A DNA stretch of 64,000 nt from Gracilimonas sediminicola (GTDB taxonomy: Bacteria; Bacteroidota; Rhodothermia; Balneolales; Balneolaceae). The first letter of the stretch is position 1. Each line of letters starts with the position of its first letter. This document shows positions 47,014 through 55,866 of the stretch, one piece after another. The position numbers and the translations under genes are program-made. The notes under the pieces are model-generated. The model worked only from the letters and a program-made list of their open reading frames with translations, was not told the origin of the DNA and made no database searches. The stretch lies in the NCBI RefSeq assembly GCF_024320785.1, contig NZ_JANDBC010000002.1, forward strand, positions 434,001 through 498,000. The letters run 5' to 3'.

Positions 47014-47213
47014 CTGAACCATGATTTGTGGGAATAATGGATTTCATTGATTACTCCTACTCTATCCTGCCAATCCGTTAATCATAAAAGTCATGGTTCA
47101 AAGTAATGCACTTTCCATATCAACTTCCCAGTAACAACCAATGAATCTTACCAAGGCGTCCTTTCCCCTTCACCAAAGGGGAAAGACAGAAAGGGGTCTG
47201 TATGTGATGGCAA
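47014..47213 (+). repeat. Composite repeat copy I
   Basis: This is nearly the same as copy H, including the spacer and the upstream flank TGGCCTACTTCTCCTCTTAG. Left arm CTGAACCATGATTTGTGGG, right arm CATGGTTCAA; the right module has CCCCTTCACCAAAGGGG and GGGGTCTGTATGTGATGGCA. Confidence 0.86.
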
Positions 47214-47384
47214 GGCCGTTTTTCGTCAACTCGATTCTGGAAGAATGACAAGGATGGTTAATAACATTCTTATGCTGCTATCGCAGCAATGCCTTCATGC
47301 ATAAGAGTCATTCTGAGGGTACTCCCGAAGAATCTTAACAAGCTTAAACAAACGCACTGTTTATTGGTCATCGTGAAGATCCTT

Positions 47385-47595
47385 CTACCGAGCATTCGGG
47401 GTCAGGACGACTCATTGGCGTTGATTGGATCAGTTGCCATATGAGGGAGATTGCCGCGTCGTTACACATCCCAAGCCAATATTCTGCATCGCAGGCTCCT
47501 CGCAAAGACAGCCTTTTTATAGAATAATAGAAAAGGCAACCAAGCCTATTTAAAGCTTAGAACCACTAACACCTCACCCCTAAAACCTAACACCT
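47385..47595. repeat. Duplicated intergenic block, copy 1
   Basis: It shares with 49165-49383 the sequence landmarks GTTGATTGGAT, GGGAGATTGC, CGTCGTTA, ATCCCAAG, TATTTAAAGCTTAGAAC and CCCCTAAAACCTAACACCT in the same order. It ends at the stop of the WbpA-like gene. Confidence 0.8.
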
Positions 47596-47597
47596 CG

Positions 47598-48929
47598 CTA
47601 AGCTTTAAAAATATGTTTCTCGTCCTTAGGCTTCACTCCCTTCATGGCATTCCGTGTATCAATGATACAATCATTCCATTCGGAAAGTTCTGAGTAATCT
47701 ATACCAGAGTGATTGGTAGAAATGATCACAGCATCAAACTCAGAAACGATTTCCTTGTTCCATTCTATGGATTGATGTCCGGTCCATTCGGCATGTTCGC
47801 GCGTGGGTAGTACTTCAGGAATAAACGGATCATAATAAGATACTTCAGCCCCCACCTTTTTTAGTAAGTCAAAAATCTTGAAGGTAGGTGATTCCCGCAT
47901 GTCATCTACATCAGGTTTGTAGGCCAGACCAATGACCAGCACCTTACTTCCGTTCATTGCTTTTTTATGAGCATTCAACGCCAGCATGGTGCGGTCGATT
48001 ACATACTGGGGCATAGTTGTATTAACCTCACCGGCAAGCTCAATAAACCGTGTGTGCTTTTCAAACTCACGGGCCTTCCAGGTCAGGTAAAAAGGATCGA
48101 TGGGGATACAGTGGCCGCCTAATCCCGGTCCGGGAGTAAATTTCATAAACCCAAAAGGTTTGGTTCCTGCTGCGTCCAACACTTCATGAACATCTATGCC
48201 CATAGACTCATAAACTACCTTAAGCTCATTTACCAAGGCAATATTAACCGACCGAAATATATTCTCAGTTAGTTTTGTTGCCTCAGCAGTCTTACAATCA
48301 GTTACCGGCACTGTTTGAACAATAGCCGTATCATACATAGCCGTAGCTAGTTGCAGGGCTTCTTCCCCATGGCCACCTACTACTTTCGGAATTTTAGCCG
48401 TATTAAAATTCGGGTTGCCCGGATCTTCTCGCTCAGGGCTATAAGCCACGTAAAAATCCTCTCCCGCTTTAAGCCCTGAGTTTTTTTCCAGAATAGGAAT
48501 CATCAATTCCTCGGTAGTGCCCGGCCAGGTAGTGGATTCCAAAATCACCAGCTGTCCCTTTTTCAGGTACTTGGATACGGTATCCGTAGTCTGTTCCACA
48601 TAACTCATATCCGGTTCCCGATGATGATCAAGTGGTGTTGGTACACATAAAAGAACAGCATCCGCTTCATCAAGATGGGAGAAATCGGTCGTAGCCTCAC
48701 AGCGATCGGATTTAGATAGCATTTCCATCATCTCTGACCCAAGGTGTTTGATGTAGGGAATTCCATTTTTCAGTTTATCTACCTTCTGCTGGTCTATGTC
48801 ATACCCAATTACCGGGAGACCCGCCTGATGAAAGGTCCACATTAAAGGTAACCCTACATACCCCAAACCAATGATTCCAACTCTGTATTCTTTGTCTTCA
48901 ATTTTTTGAAGCAAGTTGCTTAAGCCCAT
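47598..48929 (-). CDS. UDP-N-acetylglucosamine 6-dehydrogenase (WbpA-like)
   Basis: This 443-residue nucleotide-sugar dehydrogenase has a Rossmann motif GIIGLGYVGLPLMWTF, LESTTWPGTTEELM and SPEREDPGN. The catalytic Cys274 is in PGPGLGGHCIPIDPFYLTWK, the pattern of the WbpA branch that oxidises UDP-GlcNAc to UDP-N-acetylglucosaminuronate. It would feed the WlbA/WlbC-like pair at 38715-40979. The gene is bounded on both sides by the duplicated intergenic blocks. Confidence 0.9.
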   Translation of the reverse strand: MGLSNLLQKIEDKEYRVGIIGLGYVGLPLMWTFHQAGLPVIGYDIDQQKVDKLKNGIPYIKHLGSEMMEMLSKSDRCEATTDFSHLDEADAVLLCVPTPLDHHREPDMSYVEQTTDTVSKYLKKGQLVILESTTWPGTTEELMIPILEKNSGLKAGEDFYVAYSPEREDPGNPNFNTAKIPKVVGGHGEEALQLATAMYDTAIVQTVPVTDCKTAEATKLTENIFRSVNIALVNELKVVYESMGIDVHEVLDAAGTKPFGFMKFTPGPGLGGHCIPIDPFYLTWKAREFEKHTRFIELAGEVNTTMPQYVIDRTMLALNAHKKAMNGSKVLVIGLAYKPDVDDMRESPTFKIFDLLKKVGAEVSYYDPFIPEVLPTREHAEWTGHQSIEWNKEIVSEFDAVIISTNHSGIDYSELSEWNDCIIDTRNAMKGVKPKDEKHIFKA

Positions 48930-49383
48930 TTTAGTAATTTCTTTTACTGACTTTAATTTTAAGACAAATAATGTACAGAGATTTCAATTCTTTAAGAAGC
49001 TGAATTAGTAAAGTATATTATTCCTTACCCACCTTCGCGAAGGGCTAAACCCCTTCGCTTGTGTACCAGATAACAGCTTTCCCCATCCAAAAAAAGTCAT
49101 TCTGAGTGGAAGCGAAGAACCTATGCCATGAGATGATTACCAAAAGGTTTTTGGCTAAGATCTTCCCCAGAGTATTCAGGTTCAGGATGACCCGGTGGCG
49201 TTGATTGGATTAGTTACCATATAAGGGAGATTGCTTCGTCGTTATTCATCCCAAGTCTGCATTCGGCAACACGGACTCCTCACAAAGACGGGCTTTTATT
49301 GGAGTAGAAAAGGATTTTAACGGATATTTAAAGCTTAGAACAACTAAAACCTTTCCCCTAAAACCTAACACCTAACACCTCTT
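48930..49383. other. 454-bp intergenic region with repeat fragments
   Basis: No gene is seen. It starts with a promoter-size AT-rich stretch, then a third copy of the hairpin GCGAAGGG-CTAAAC-CCCTTCGC (49036-49057), and GTCATTCTGAG. It ends in the second copy of the block also present at 47385-47595. Confidence 0.7.
49165..49383. repeat. Duplicated intergenic block, copy 2
   Basis: It contains the same ordered landmarks as 47385-47595 and likewise ends exactly at the stop of a minus-strand gene (the WbpM-like dehydratase). The shared placement suggests the block travelled with the 3' end or marks a recombination site. Confidence 0.8.
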
Positions 49384-51276
49384 CTAAGCTAACATATCCT
49401 CAGCTTCTTCCATCTTTTTATTAACCCCGTTCTTAAAACCGGAATAGGTAGGTACGAAGTTGTAAATAGCTTCTTTGATAAGTTCTTTTTTCCCGGTTTC
49501 AGCAACTTTCTTAAGCTCATTTAGACGTTGTTCAAGATTGTCTAACACACCATGCTTTCGGGCCATAAAGATCTTCTCGTGGCGAGTCATATCCGTGCCT
49601 TCTTCAGCGGTAAGTAGTTCTTCATATAATTTTTCTCCGGGACGAATGCCAGTATGCTCAATCTTAACATCCAAATCAGGTTCAAAGCCACTCAGTTTGA
49701 TGAGGTCGCGGGCCATTTGCTCGATATTAACCGGATCGCCCATATCCAATACATAGACTGCCCCATTATTATTAAGAGCACCAGCTTGTAATACTAGCTG
49801 TGAAGCTTCGGGGATGGTCATGAAGTAACGCACCATGTCGGGGTGAGTCACGGTCACAGGACCGCCTTTACGAATCTGATCTTTGAAAATTGGAATCACA
49901 CTGCCCCGGCTACCAAGTACATTACCAAAACGTACAGAAACAAAAATCTCACCGTTGTTAGCCTGACTCGAACCCCATTCCACAATATGTTCTGCAATAC
50001 GCTTGCTGGCCCCCATGACTGAAGTCGGGTTCACTGCTTTATCAGTGGAAATGTTTACAAAGTGAGACACATGATGTTCAACGGAAAGGTTAACAAGGTT
50101 TCGTGTTCCCATCACATTATTGAAAATAGCCTGAGATGGGTTTTCTTCCATTAAAGGTACATGTTTATGTGCAGCGGCATGAAATACTACTTCCGGTTGC
50201 TCATTTTCGAAAATCTTATCAAGAGTCGTAAGGTCACGGACATCACAAATACGGATACAGTAATCCAGTTCTGGTATTTCATTATCAATTTCTCGTACCA
50301 GTTGGTGAATACTATTTTCCCCTCTTCCCAGCAGAATTACATGCTTGGGATTGAATCTTGAAATCTGTCTTACAATTTCGGAACCTATAGAACCTCCCGC
50401 CCCTGTAACCAGGACACGCTTGCCTTCTATGTAAGATCGAATTTCCTGTGTTTCAAGCTGAATGGGTTTACGGCGAAGTAAATCCTCCACATCTACATTT
50501 CGAATCTGACTGATTGAAACTTTTCCACTTAATAAATCATATAATGGAGGAATAATTCTATAACTGGCATTAGTTTGACGTGATTTCTCTACAACTCTTC
50601 GAATAACTTCACCCGATTCTGATGGCATGGCTATGATAATTTCATCAATGTTCAACCTGCGAACAATATTCGGAATATCAAACACAGTTCCTTTAACCGG
50701 GATCCCCAGTAACTTTTGATTCCGCTTTGAAAGGTCATCGTCCACAAAAGCCACCGGCTGCATTTGGGCATCCTTATTTTTGAGCATTTCTTTTGCAACC
50801 ATCATTCCACTTTCACCAGCACCGGCTATTAATATGCGGCGAGTTTCACCGTTATTTTTAATACGTGGTATTCTATACTTGATAAAAAAGCGGGTACCAG
50901 CTCGAAGAGAAGTAAGGGCAAGAATAGATAAAAAGAACTCAATAATGGGAATGGATAACGGAACATTGACAACAGAATTCCCCAGCAACACAATCATAGT
51001 ATAGGGAACCGTCAAAATAGAAACCATTGCCACAATATGGAAAACATCATTGAAGCCGGTATTTCTCCAGGACTGTCTATAGCTGCCCATGTAGTAAATG
51101 AGTGCGGCTTTAACTATAAAAAGAATGCCTGTGGCTTGAAAAGCTGTTGTAAGATATCCTCCTAAATCTCCATCCAGTCGCAATAAAAATGCCAGAAGTG
51201 TGATTCCGGTCCATGTAGCTACATCTGCAACCCCTTTAAAAAAGCTTTTGTGCTCGAATAATTTATTTTTCATCAT
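49384..51276 (-). CDS. WbpM/PglF-like membrane nucleotide-sugar 4,6-dehydratase
   Basis: This 630-residue protein has four N-terminal membrane helices (about 20-130), a first nucleotide-binding domain (AGAGESG at 151-157), and a C-terminal dehydratase domain with TGAGGSIGSE (291-300). Landmarks of the WbpM/CapD family are AAAHKHVPLMEENP and STDKAVNPTSVMGASK, in which Met replaces the SDR catalytic Tyr. It converts UDP-GlcNAc to the 4-keto-6-deoxy sugar for a later aminotransferase. The next gene upstream is the initiating sugar transferase, about 270 bp away. Confidence 0.92.
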   Translation of the reverse strand: MMKNKLFEHKSFFKGVADVATWTGITLLAFLLRLDGDLGGYLTTAFQATGILFIVKAALIYYMGSYRQSWRNTGFNDVFHIVAMVSILTVPYTMIVLLGNSVVNVPLSIPIIEFFLSILALTSLRAGTRFFIKYRIPRIKNNGETRRILIAGAGESGMMVAKEMLKNKDAQMQPVAFVDDDLSKRNQKLLGIPVKGTVFDIPNIVRRLNIDEIIIAMPSESGEVIRRVVEKSRQTNASYRIIPPLYDLLSGKVSISQIRNVDVEDLLRRKPIQLETQEIRSYIEGKRVLVTGAGGSIGSEIVRQISRFNPKHVILLGRGENSIHQLVREIDNEIPELDYCIRICDVRDLTTLDKIFENEQPEVVFHAAAHKHVPLMEENPSQAIFNNVMGTRNLVNLSVEHHVSHFVNISTDKAVNPTSVMGASKRIAEHIVEWGSSQANNGEIFVSVRFGNVLGSRGSVIPIFKDQIRKGGPVTVTHPDMVRYFMTIPEASQLVLQAGALNNNGAVYVLDMGDPVNIEQMARDLIKLSGFEPDLDVKIEHTGIRPGEKLYEELLTAEEGTDMTRHEKIFMARKHGVLDNLEQRLNELKKVAETGKKELIKEAIYNFVPTYSGFKNGVNKKMEEAEDMLA

Positions 51277-51549
51277 CCATAATTGTATTCTACTCTTTTA
51301 CCCTCGAGAGACACAATAATACAAATAATATTGTAAAAAAGAATTAAAGAGTTTTAACCCGCTGATCTTTAGTTATTTAGTGTAGTACCAACCTTCTCGT
51401 GCCATGGTTCTCTTGCACCCATCTTTTAAGATATTACTTGCACTTAATAAGCACTATCATACCAAATTTACATCTTATAATTAGTCAAATAGACAATTAA
51501 GTTTGCTTTCAAATTAATACTTTATGCGCACCACTAAGAGGTTATCTGA

Positions 51550-52209
51550 CTATAAACTTATATAGTATTTCTTTTTTAGTTCTTCATATTCTATTGGATA
51601 ATTAAATTGTTTTTTACCAAAGGCAATTTTAACAATTGTTGAAATTGTCTTTAAACAGATTTTCAGATCATAAATAATGTTTTTTTTATCTGCATAAAGA
51701 ACATCAACCCCTACTTTAACTTTAAGTATTTTATCCAGATAAATTTCTTCGGCATTATCTCCTTCTATCAATTCTTCCAAATGAGTATAATTAAATAAAC
51801 TTCCGGGACTTGCTAAACCAGGCTTAACTTTTAATGACTTTCTCAAAAAATCATCATAGTAATTTTCTACAATCTCTACATTTTCAGGTCTTGGCCCAAT
51901 AAAAGCCATGTCTCCTTTTAAGATATTTAAAAGCTGAGGAAGCTCATCTAGCTTTGTTTTTCTGATCAATTTACCAAAACCGAATATTCTATCATCATTC
52001 TTGGAAGTTATCTTTGAACCGGCTTTAGAGTTTTTCATAGACCTAAATTTATAGATGGTAAATACTTCACCGCCTTTACCTACTCTTAGAGCTTTAAATA
52101 AAACTGAACCAGGGTCACTTATATATATACAAATAGAAACGATAAGTAATAAAGGAGAAAGAAAAAGAATAAGTGTTAAAGCAAGTATAAATCTAATCGA
52201 CTTTACCAT
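51550..52209 (-). CDS. Initiating sugar-phosphate transferase (PglC-like)
   Basis: This 219-residue protein has one N-terminal hydrophobic hairpin (about 5-30) and the monotopic phosphoglycosyl transferase core. Landmarks are YKFRSM, RKTKLDELPQLLNILKGDMA, FIGPRP, and VKPGLASPGSLFNY. It transfers a sugar-1-phosphate to undecaprenyl phosphate to start the O-unit; the small size fits PglC/WecP-like enzymes, not the large WbaP type. It overlaps the end of the PIG-L gene by 17 bp, so the two are translationally coupled. Confidence 0.92.
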   Translation of the reverse strand: MVKSIRFILALTLILFLSPLLLIVSICIYISDPGSVLFKALRVGKGGEVFTIYKFRSMKNSKAGSKITSKNDDRIFGFGKLIRKTKLDELPQLLNILKGDMAFIGPRPENVEIVENYYDDFLRKSLKVKPGLASPGSLFNYTHLEELIEGDNAEEIYLDKILKVKVGVDVLYADKKNIIYDLKICLKTISTIVKIAFGKKQFNYPIEYEELKKKYYISL

Positions 52210-52867
52210 TTCTCAGGGTCCTTCGAATTGTCATAAATGTTTCCGCTGACTCCATTAGACACTGATTACCCCATGCATAGGCTTTGTTTCTCAGTGCTTC
52301 AAGAGATCTTGGATGCGGGTATTCCCTCAACTCGGTTTTATACTCACCCATAGCTTTAATTTTAATATCCAGAGTAGAAGAAATATCTATCCAGGTGTCG
52401 GGCACAAAATTTCGGGGATAGCCCCATTCAGTTGAAGATGCCGTATCAAAAGCATAAACAACTTCTATAAATTCTTCAGTTGGTCTTGTTGCTACTAATA
52501 TAGCTTCAAATAGTATTTTGTGATCCTGATTCACATCTCCTCCATATTGGCAGTAAACGATATTTGGCTCTACTTCTCTAATTATTCCTAATATCGGATC
52601 AATTAGGTCAGTAAGAACTATAGTTTCCAGCTTTTGATCTGGAAATTTTAGCGATCTTACATCTTGGACACCTAATACCTCAGCCGCTTTATAAATTTGA
52701 CCCTGATGTTCCTGAGTTTTGTCATTGTATCTTAAAGAATCCCCTTCACAGACTATCACTGAGGTTACGTGATCACCTTTTTCGGTATGCAATGCTACTA
52801 CACCACCACAACCTAATATTTCATCATCGGGATGTGCAGCAATTACTAAGACTTTATTCTTATCCAT
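52193..52867 (-). CDS. PIG-L family N-acetyl-sugar deacetylase
   Basis: ATG 52867 gives 224 residues and places AAHPDDEILGCGG at the N-terminus, as is usual; the longer frame lies inside the formyltransferase gene. AHPDDE (H12-D14-D15) supplies the zinc ligands and catalytic Asp, and DHKILFEA adds a further His. PIG-L enzymes remove acetyl groups from N-acetylamino sugars. The gene overlaps the formyltransferase stop by 8 bp. The pairing suggests deacetylation and formylation in one pathway. Confidence 0.89.
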   Translation of the reverse strand: MDKNKVLVIAAHPDDEILGCGGVVALHTEKGDHVTSVIVCEGDSLRYNDKTQEHQGQIYKAAEVLGVQDVRSLKFPDQKLETIVLTDLIDPILGIIREVEPNIVYCQYGGDVNQDHKILFEAILVATRPTEEFIEVVYAFDTASSTEWGYPRNFVPDTWIDISSTLDIKIKAMGEYKTELREYPHPRSLEALRNKAYAWGNQCLMESAETFMTIRRTLRNGKVD

Positions 52868-53822
52868 TAATATTAACTCCTTTGGGAAATTTTTTATGTA
52901 AGGATTCGCCTTTAAAAATCTCTCCTTCAAGTTCTACTTCATGAAAAACAATTGAACCATCCTCTAACTTAACTCTAATACCACAAAGTTCTTCTGCAAA
53001 TGAATATATATGCTCTATTATATCACCCACACGAAACTTCTTCTCCATGATTGCCTTTAAATCAGTGTTTGGGGAAAATGAGGCTTTCCAGACTATAAAT
53101 TTTTGGTTATTAAAAACAAAATAAGCTCCTGGGTAAGGCTTTGTTAGTGCTCGGATAAAATCATACAAGACTTGAGAATTTGTATTAAAATTTACTTTTC
53201 CATCCTCTGGCCTTCTTCTTGGTAAAAGATCAGAATCATCATGTTTTTGCGCCTTCCCAATTCTTCCATTTTTCAGAATGTCTGCTAAATTTGATTCTAC
53301 CATTTCTTTATTGGATTTAGCCACCTTGAGATAAAGTGTCTCACATGAGTCATACTGATTTATTTCAAATGACTTTTGATCAATTATTTTTCCACTGTCA
53401 ACCCCACTATCAAGCCACATTAACGTATTTCCGGTTTCATCTAAGCCATTGATCAACGCCCAATTTATCGGAGCACTACCACGATACTTTGGTAAAAGTG
53501 AAGCATGAGCACCTATTACTCCTATTGTAGGTATGTCAAGTGTCTCTTGATCCAATATTTGCCCCCATCCTAATACCATCAAAATATCCGGTTCAAGTTT
53601 TTTAATTAAGGCTTTTGTTTCTTGATCATTTATGTGATTACATTCAAAATATTTGACGGATAATTCTTCACATAAGGTCTTATAATTATATGTACCACTT
53701 TTATTCATGCTTGACGAGTCCGCAAGCGATAAGCAGCCTGCTAATTCAACTCTATCATTTTTTTTTAGAAAATTAAGTGTTTCAACCCCTTCTCTGTGAA
53801 AACTCACGAACAGTACTCTCAT
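52860..53822 (-). CDS. Sugar N-formyltransferase-like protein with altered catalytic Asn
   Basis: This 320-residue protein resembles methionyl-tRNA and sugar formyltransferases: HASLLPKYRGSAPINWAL, TGNTLMWLDSGVDSGKI, and a C-terminal OB-like part. The catalytic triad is Asn-His-Asp in Fmt and ArnA (NxHxSLLP...D). Here His106 and Asp142 are kept, but the Asn position is Gly104. It should move a formyl group from N10-formyl-tetrahydrofolate to an amino sugar, if active. It sits between the aminotransferase and PIG-L genes with overlaps on both sides. Confidence 0.85.
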   Translation of the reverse strand: MRVLFVSFHREGVETLNFLKKNDRVELAGCLSLADSSSMNKSGTYNYKTLCEELSVKYFECNHINDQETKALIKKLEPDILMVLGWGQILDQETLDIPTIGVIGAHASLLPKYRGSAPINWALINGLDETGNTLMWLDSGVDSGKIIDQKSFEINQYDSCETLYLKVAKSNKEMVESNLADILKNGRIGKAQKHDDSDLLPRRRPEDGKVNFNTNSQVLYDFIRALTKPYPGAYFVFNNQKFIVWKASFSPNTDLKAIMEKKFRVGDIIEHIYSFAEELCGIRVKLEDGSIVFHEVELEGEIFKGESLHKKFPKGVNING

Positions 53823-55024
53823 TTTTCAACAACTGTTTTGTATCCTTCTTCTATCGTCTTACAAACAAAAAGAGCTTGCTCCTCTGACAACTGAGGGTAA
53901 ATTGGTAAACTAATCTCTTGTCGATATAGTTTTAATGCATTTTCGTGCGAATGAATATTTTTCATGTCTTTAAAATACGTCAATAAAGGCAGTGGTTGAA
54001 AATGCACATTAACTGAAACTTCTTGTTTTGCCGCATAATCAATTATGGCATCTCTTTCTGTTTCAGTTACTTTTAATCTCACCGGATAAAGATGGTAACT
54101 TGATTCGATTTTAGAATCATACTCAGGAGCAGACGCCCATTCCTTTGCCTCAAAAAAAGTATTATAAATTGAATATATAGATTTTCGCTTATCTAAAAGC
54201 TCATCATATTGTTCAAATTGACCTAATGCTAAAGCTGCATTTAAATCAGGCATGTTACATTTCATTCCTGGTTCTACAATATCATATTTCCAGTTACCAC
54301 CTTTGGATTTTGTAAAAGCATCTTTCGTCTGCCCATTAAGTGAAAACCTTCTCAACTCTCCATACAATTGTTCATTTTCAAAAGGTCTAGGCAAATTTAA
54401 AGCGATAATTCCGCCTTCGGCAGAAGTAACATTTTTTACAGCATGAAGTGAAAAAATGGTGATATCACACAATGCACCGGAATACTTATTGTCAAATTTG
54501 GCCCCTAAAGAATGAGCCGCATCGCTTAGTATTAAAATTCTGCCTAGATCTTTTTGCTTTTTGTTTCGAGGCCTAAATTTTTTAATTATATCCTTCTCTT
54601 CAACAAGCCTGTTTAAAGATTCATAGTCTGCTGTAATACCTGCGATATCAACAGGCATAATAATTTTTGTCTTTTCTGAAATTACCTCTTTAACTGCCTT
54701 TTCATCTATCGTAAAATCATCTTTGACATCAACCATTACAGGTACTCCTCCAGCATGTATTACTGCAAGAGCTGTTGCTGCATATGTATAGGCGGGAATT
54801 ATTACTTCATCTCCTTCTTCAATACCCCACCATTTCATGAATAATATTGCACCAGAAGTCCATGAGTTCACTCCCAAACATGCAGGAATATCATATTTCT
54901 TTGCAATGCTTTCTTCCAATAATTTTGTTTTTGGTCCGGTGGTTATCCATCCAGATTCTAATACATCACTAACATGTTTTTTAACAATGGAGTCTATGAA
55001 GGGAGGAGAGAAATCTACTTTCAT
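53819..55024 (-). CDS. DegT/DnrJ/EryC1/StrS sugar aminotransferase
   Basis: This 401-residue PLP enzyme has GVNSWTSGAILFMKW near the N-terminus, LSDAAHSLGAKFDN with the cofactor Asp, and FSLHAVKNVTSAEGG with Schiff-base Lys197. Such enzymes aminate 4-keto-6-deoxy nucleotide sugars (or 3-keto). A WbpM-like dehydratase encoded about 2.5 kb downstream could make the keto sugar. Its stop overlaps the formyltransferase start by 4 bp, consistent with the amine being the substrate for formylation. Confidence 0.9.
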   Translation of the reverse strand: MKVDFSPPFIDSIVKKHVSDVLESGWITTGPKTKLLEESIAKKYDIPACLGVNSWTSGAILFMKWWGIEEGDEVIIPAYTYAATALAVIHAGGVPVMVDVKDDFTIDEKAVKEVISEKTKIIMPVDIAGITADYESLNRLVEEKDIIKKFRPRNKKQKDLGRILILSDAAHSLGAKFDNKYSGALCDITIFSLHAVKNVTSAEGGIIALNLPRPFENEQLYGELRRFSLNGQTKDAFTKSKGGNWKYDIVEPGMKCNMPDLNAALALGQFEQYDELLDKRKSIYSIYNTFFEAKEWASAPEYDSKIESSYHLYPVRLKVTETERDAIIDYAAKQEVSVNVHFQPLPLLTYFKDMKNIHSHENALKLYRQEISLPIYPQLSEEQALFVCKTIEEGYKTVVEK

Positions 55025-55866
55025 GAAATTTCAGTTATTTTGTGCTGTGAATCTTTAATGATATCACTAATTAACTCTATTTGTTCTTTGGTGAAAGTAC
55101 CTTTGTACTTTCCTTTATTCTTATCAGTTATCTTTTCGTAATTAATTTTGTCCTTGTTAAAGTCTTCGTTAATAAAGGTGAGAATTTTTAAAAATTCATC
55201 AGAGGGTTTTTCTACTATGTTCTCGTAAGTAACAACCGTTTTTTGCCCAACGGGAATTTGATCATAAGCCAGTAACATAGAATCAACACAATACTTCCAC
55301 TGAGTAGCAACTTTTACTTCTAATTTTTCATTTTCCGATAGCTCGTTCAAATCAGGTACATCTACTCCCCAATAATAGTTATCATTATTTTGACCTTTTA
55401 AGTATCTGGTTATGTATGAAAATCCATATCTCAAAAGGATATCAACTGGCACAGTTTTAGCTTTTTCAAATAAATACTTTTTTCCCGGCACTTTATCCCA
55501 TTGCCTTATAACTGATTCAATGGTATCTAAACCATTTCTGAATAAAAAAATAAATTTTGCTTCCGGAAAATTTTTATAGATGTAGGGAACCCGAACTGTG
55601 TTACCGACTGTTTTTTCAATAAGATAGTTATTCCCCGACCTGAACTTTTCTAGGTATTCCTTTATGTAGGTATTTATCTTTGAATCGTAATCTTTTGTAG
55701 TTAAAACATCCCCTTCCTTATTATAATTACCATACTTCCAAATATAATTAATATCGTATGGTACTTTATTAATTTCTGGATGTGAAGCTATTACATCCCT
55801 AATAATCTTAGTTCCCGATCTGGCAGGTCCAATTAGAAAAATATTTTTACCACTATAGTCTTTCAA
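55021..55866 (-). CDS. Sulfotransferase family protein
   Basis: This 281-residue protein has an N-terminal PAPS-binding loop (IFLIGPARSGTKIIRDVI, about 9-26), VPYIYKNFPEAKFIFLFRNG with the 3'-phosphate-binding Arg/Ser region, and TVVTYENIVEKP. It fits the Sulfotransfer_3-type enzymes that sulfate carbohydrates. In this cluster it probably puts sulfate on a sugar of the repeat unit, a modification seen in marine polysaccharides. It overlaps the aminotransferase start by 4 bp and the WbuB-like gene by 14 bp. Confidence 0.87.
   Translation of the reverse strand: MKDYSGKNIFLIGPARSGTKIIRDVIASHPEINKVPYDINYIWKYGNYNKEGDVLTTKDYDSKINTYIKEYLEKFRSGNNYLIEKTVGNTVRVPYIYKNFPEAKFIFLFRNGLDTIESVIRQWDKVPGKKYLFEKAKTVPVDILLRYGFSYITRYLKGQNNDNYYWGVDVPDLNELSENEKLEVKVATQWKYCVDSMLLAYDQIPVGQKTVVTYENIVEKPSDEFLKILTFINEDFNKDKINYEKITDKNKGKYKGTFTKEQIELISDIIKDSQHKITEIS

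Larger units (their letters stand above)
46682..47597. other. 916-bp intergenic region made of repeat blocks
   Basis: No gene is seen. It includes the rest of the GCGAAGGG hairpin (46672-46693), a TGCCTACCGGCAGGCA palindrome near 46757, and a hairpin ATCGCGGT/ACCGCGAT (46826-46847). It also holds composite copy I, an ATGCTGCTATCGCAGCAATG segment, and a block from about 47385 to the end that recurs at 49165-49383. Confidence 0.75.
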
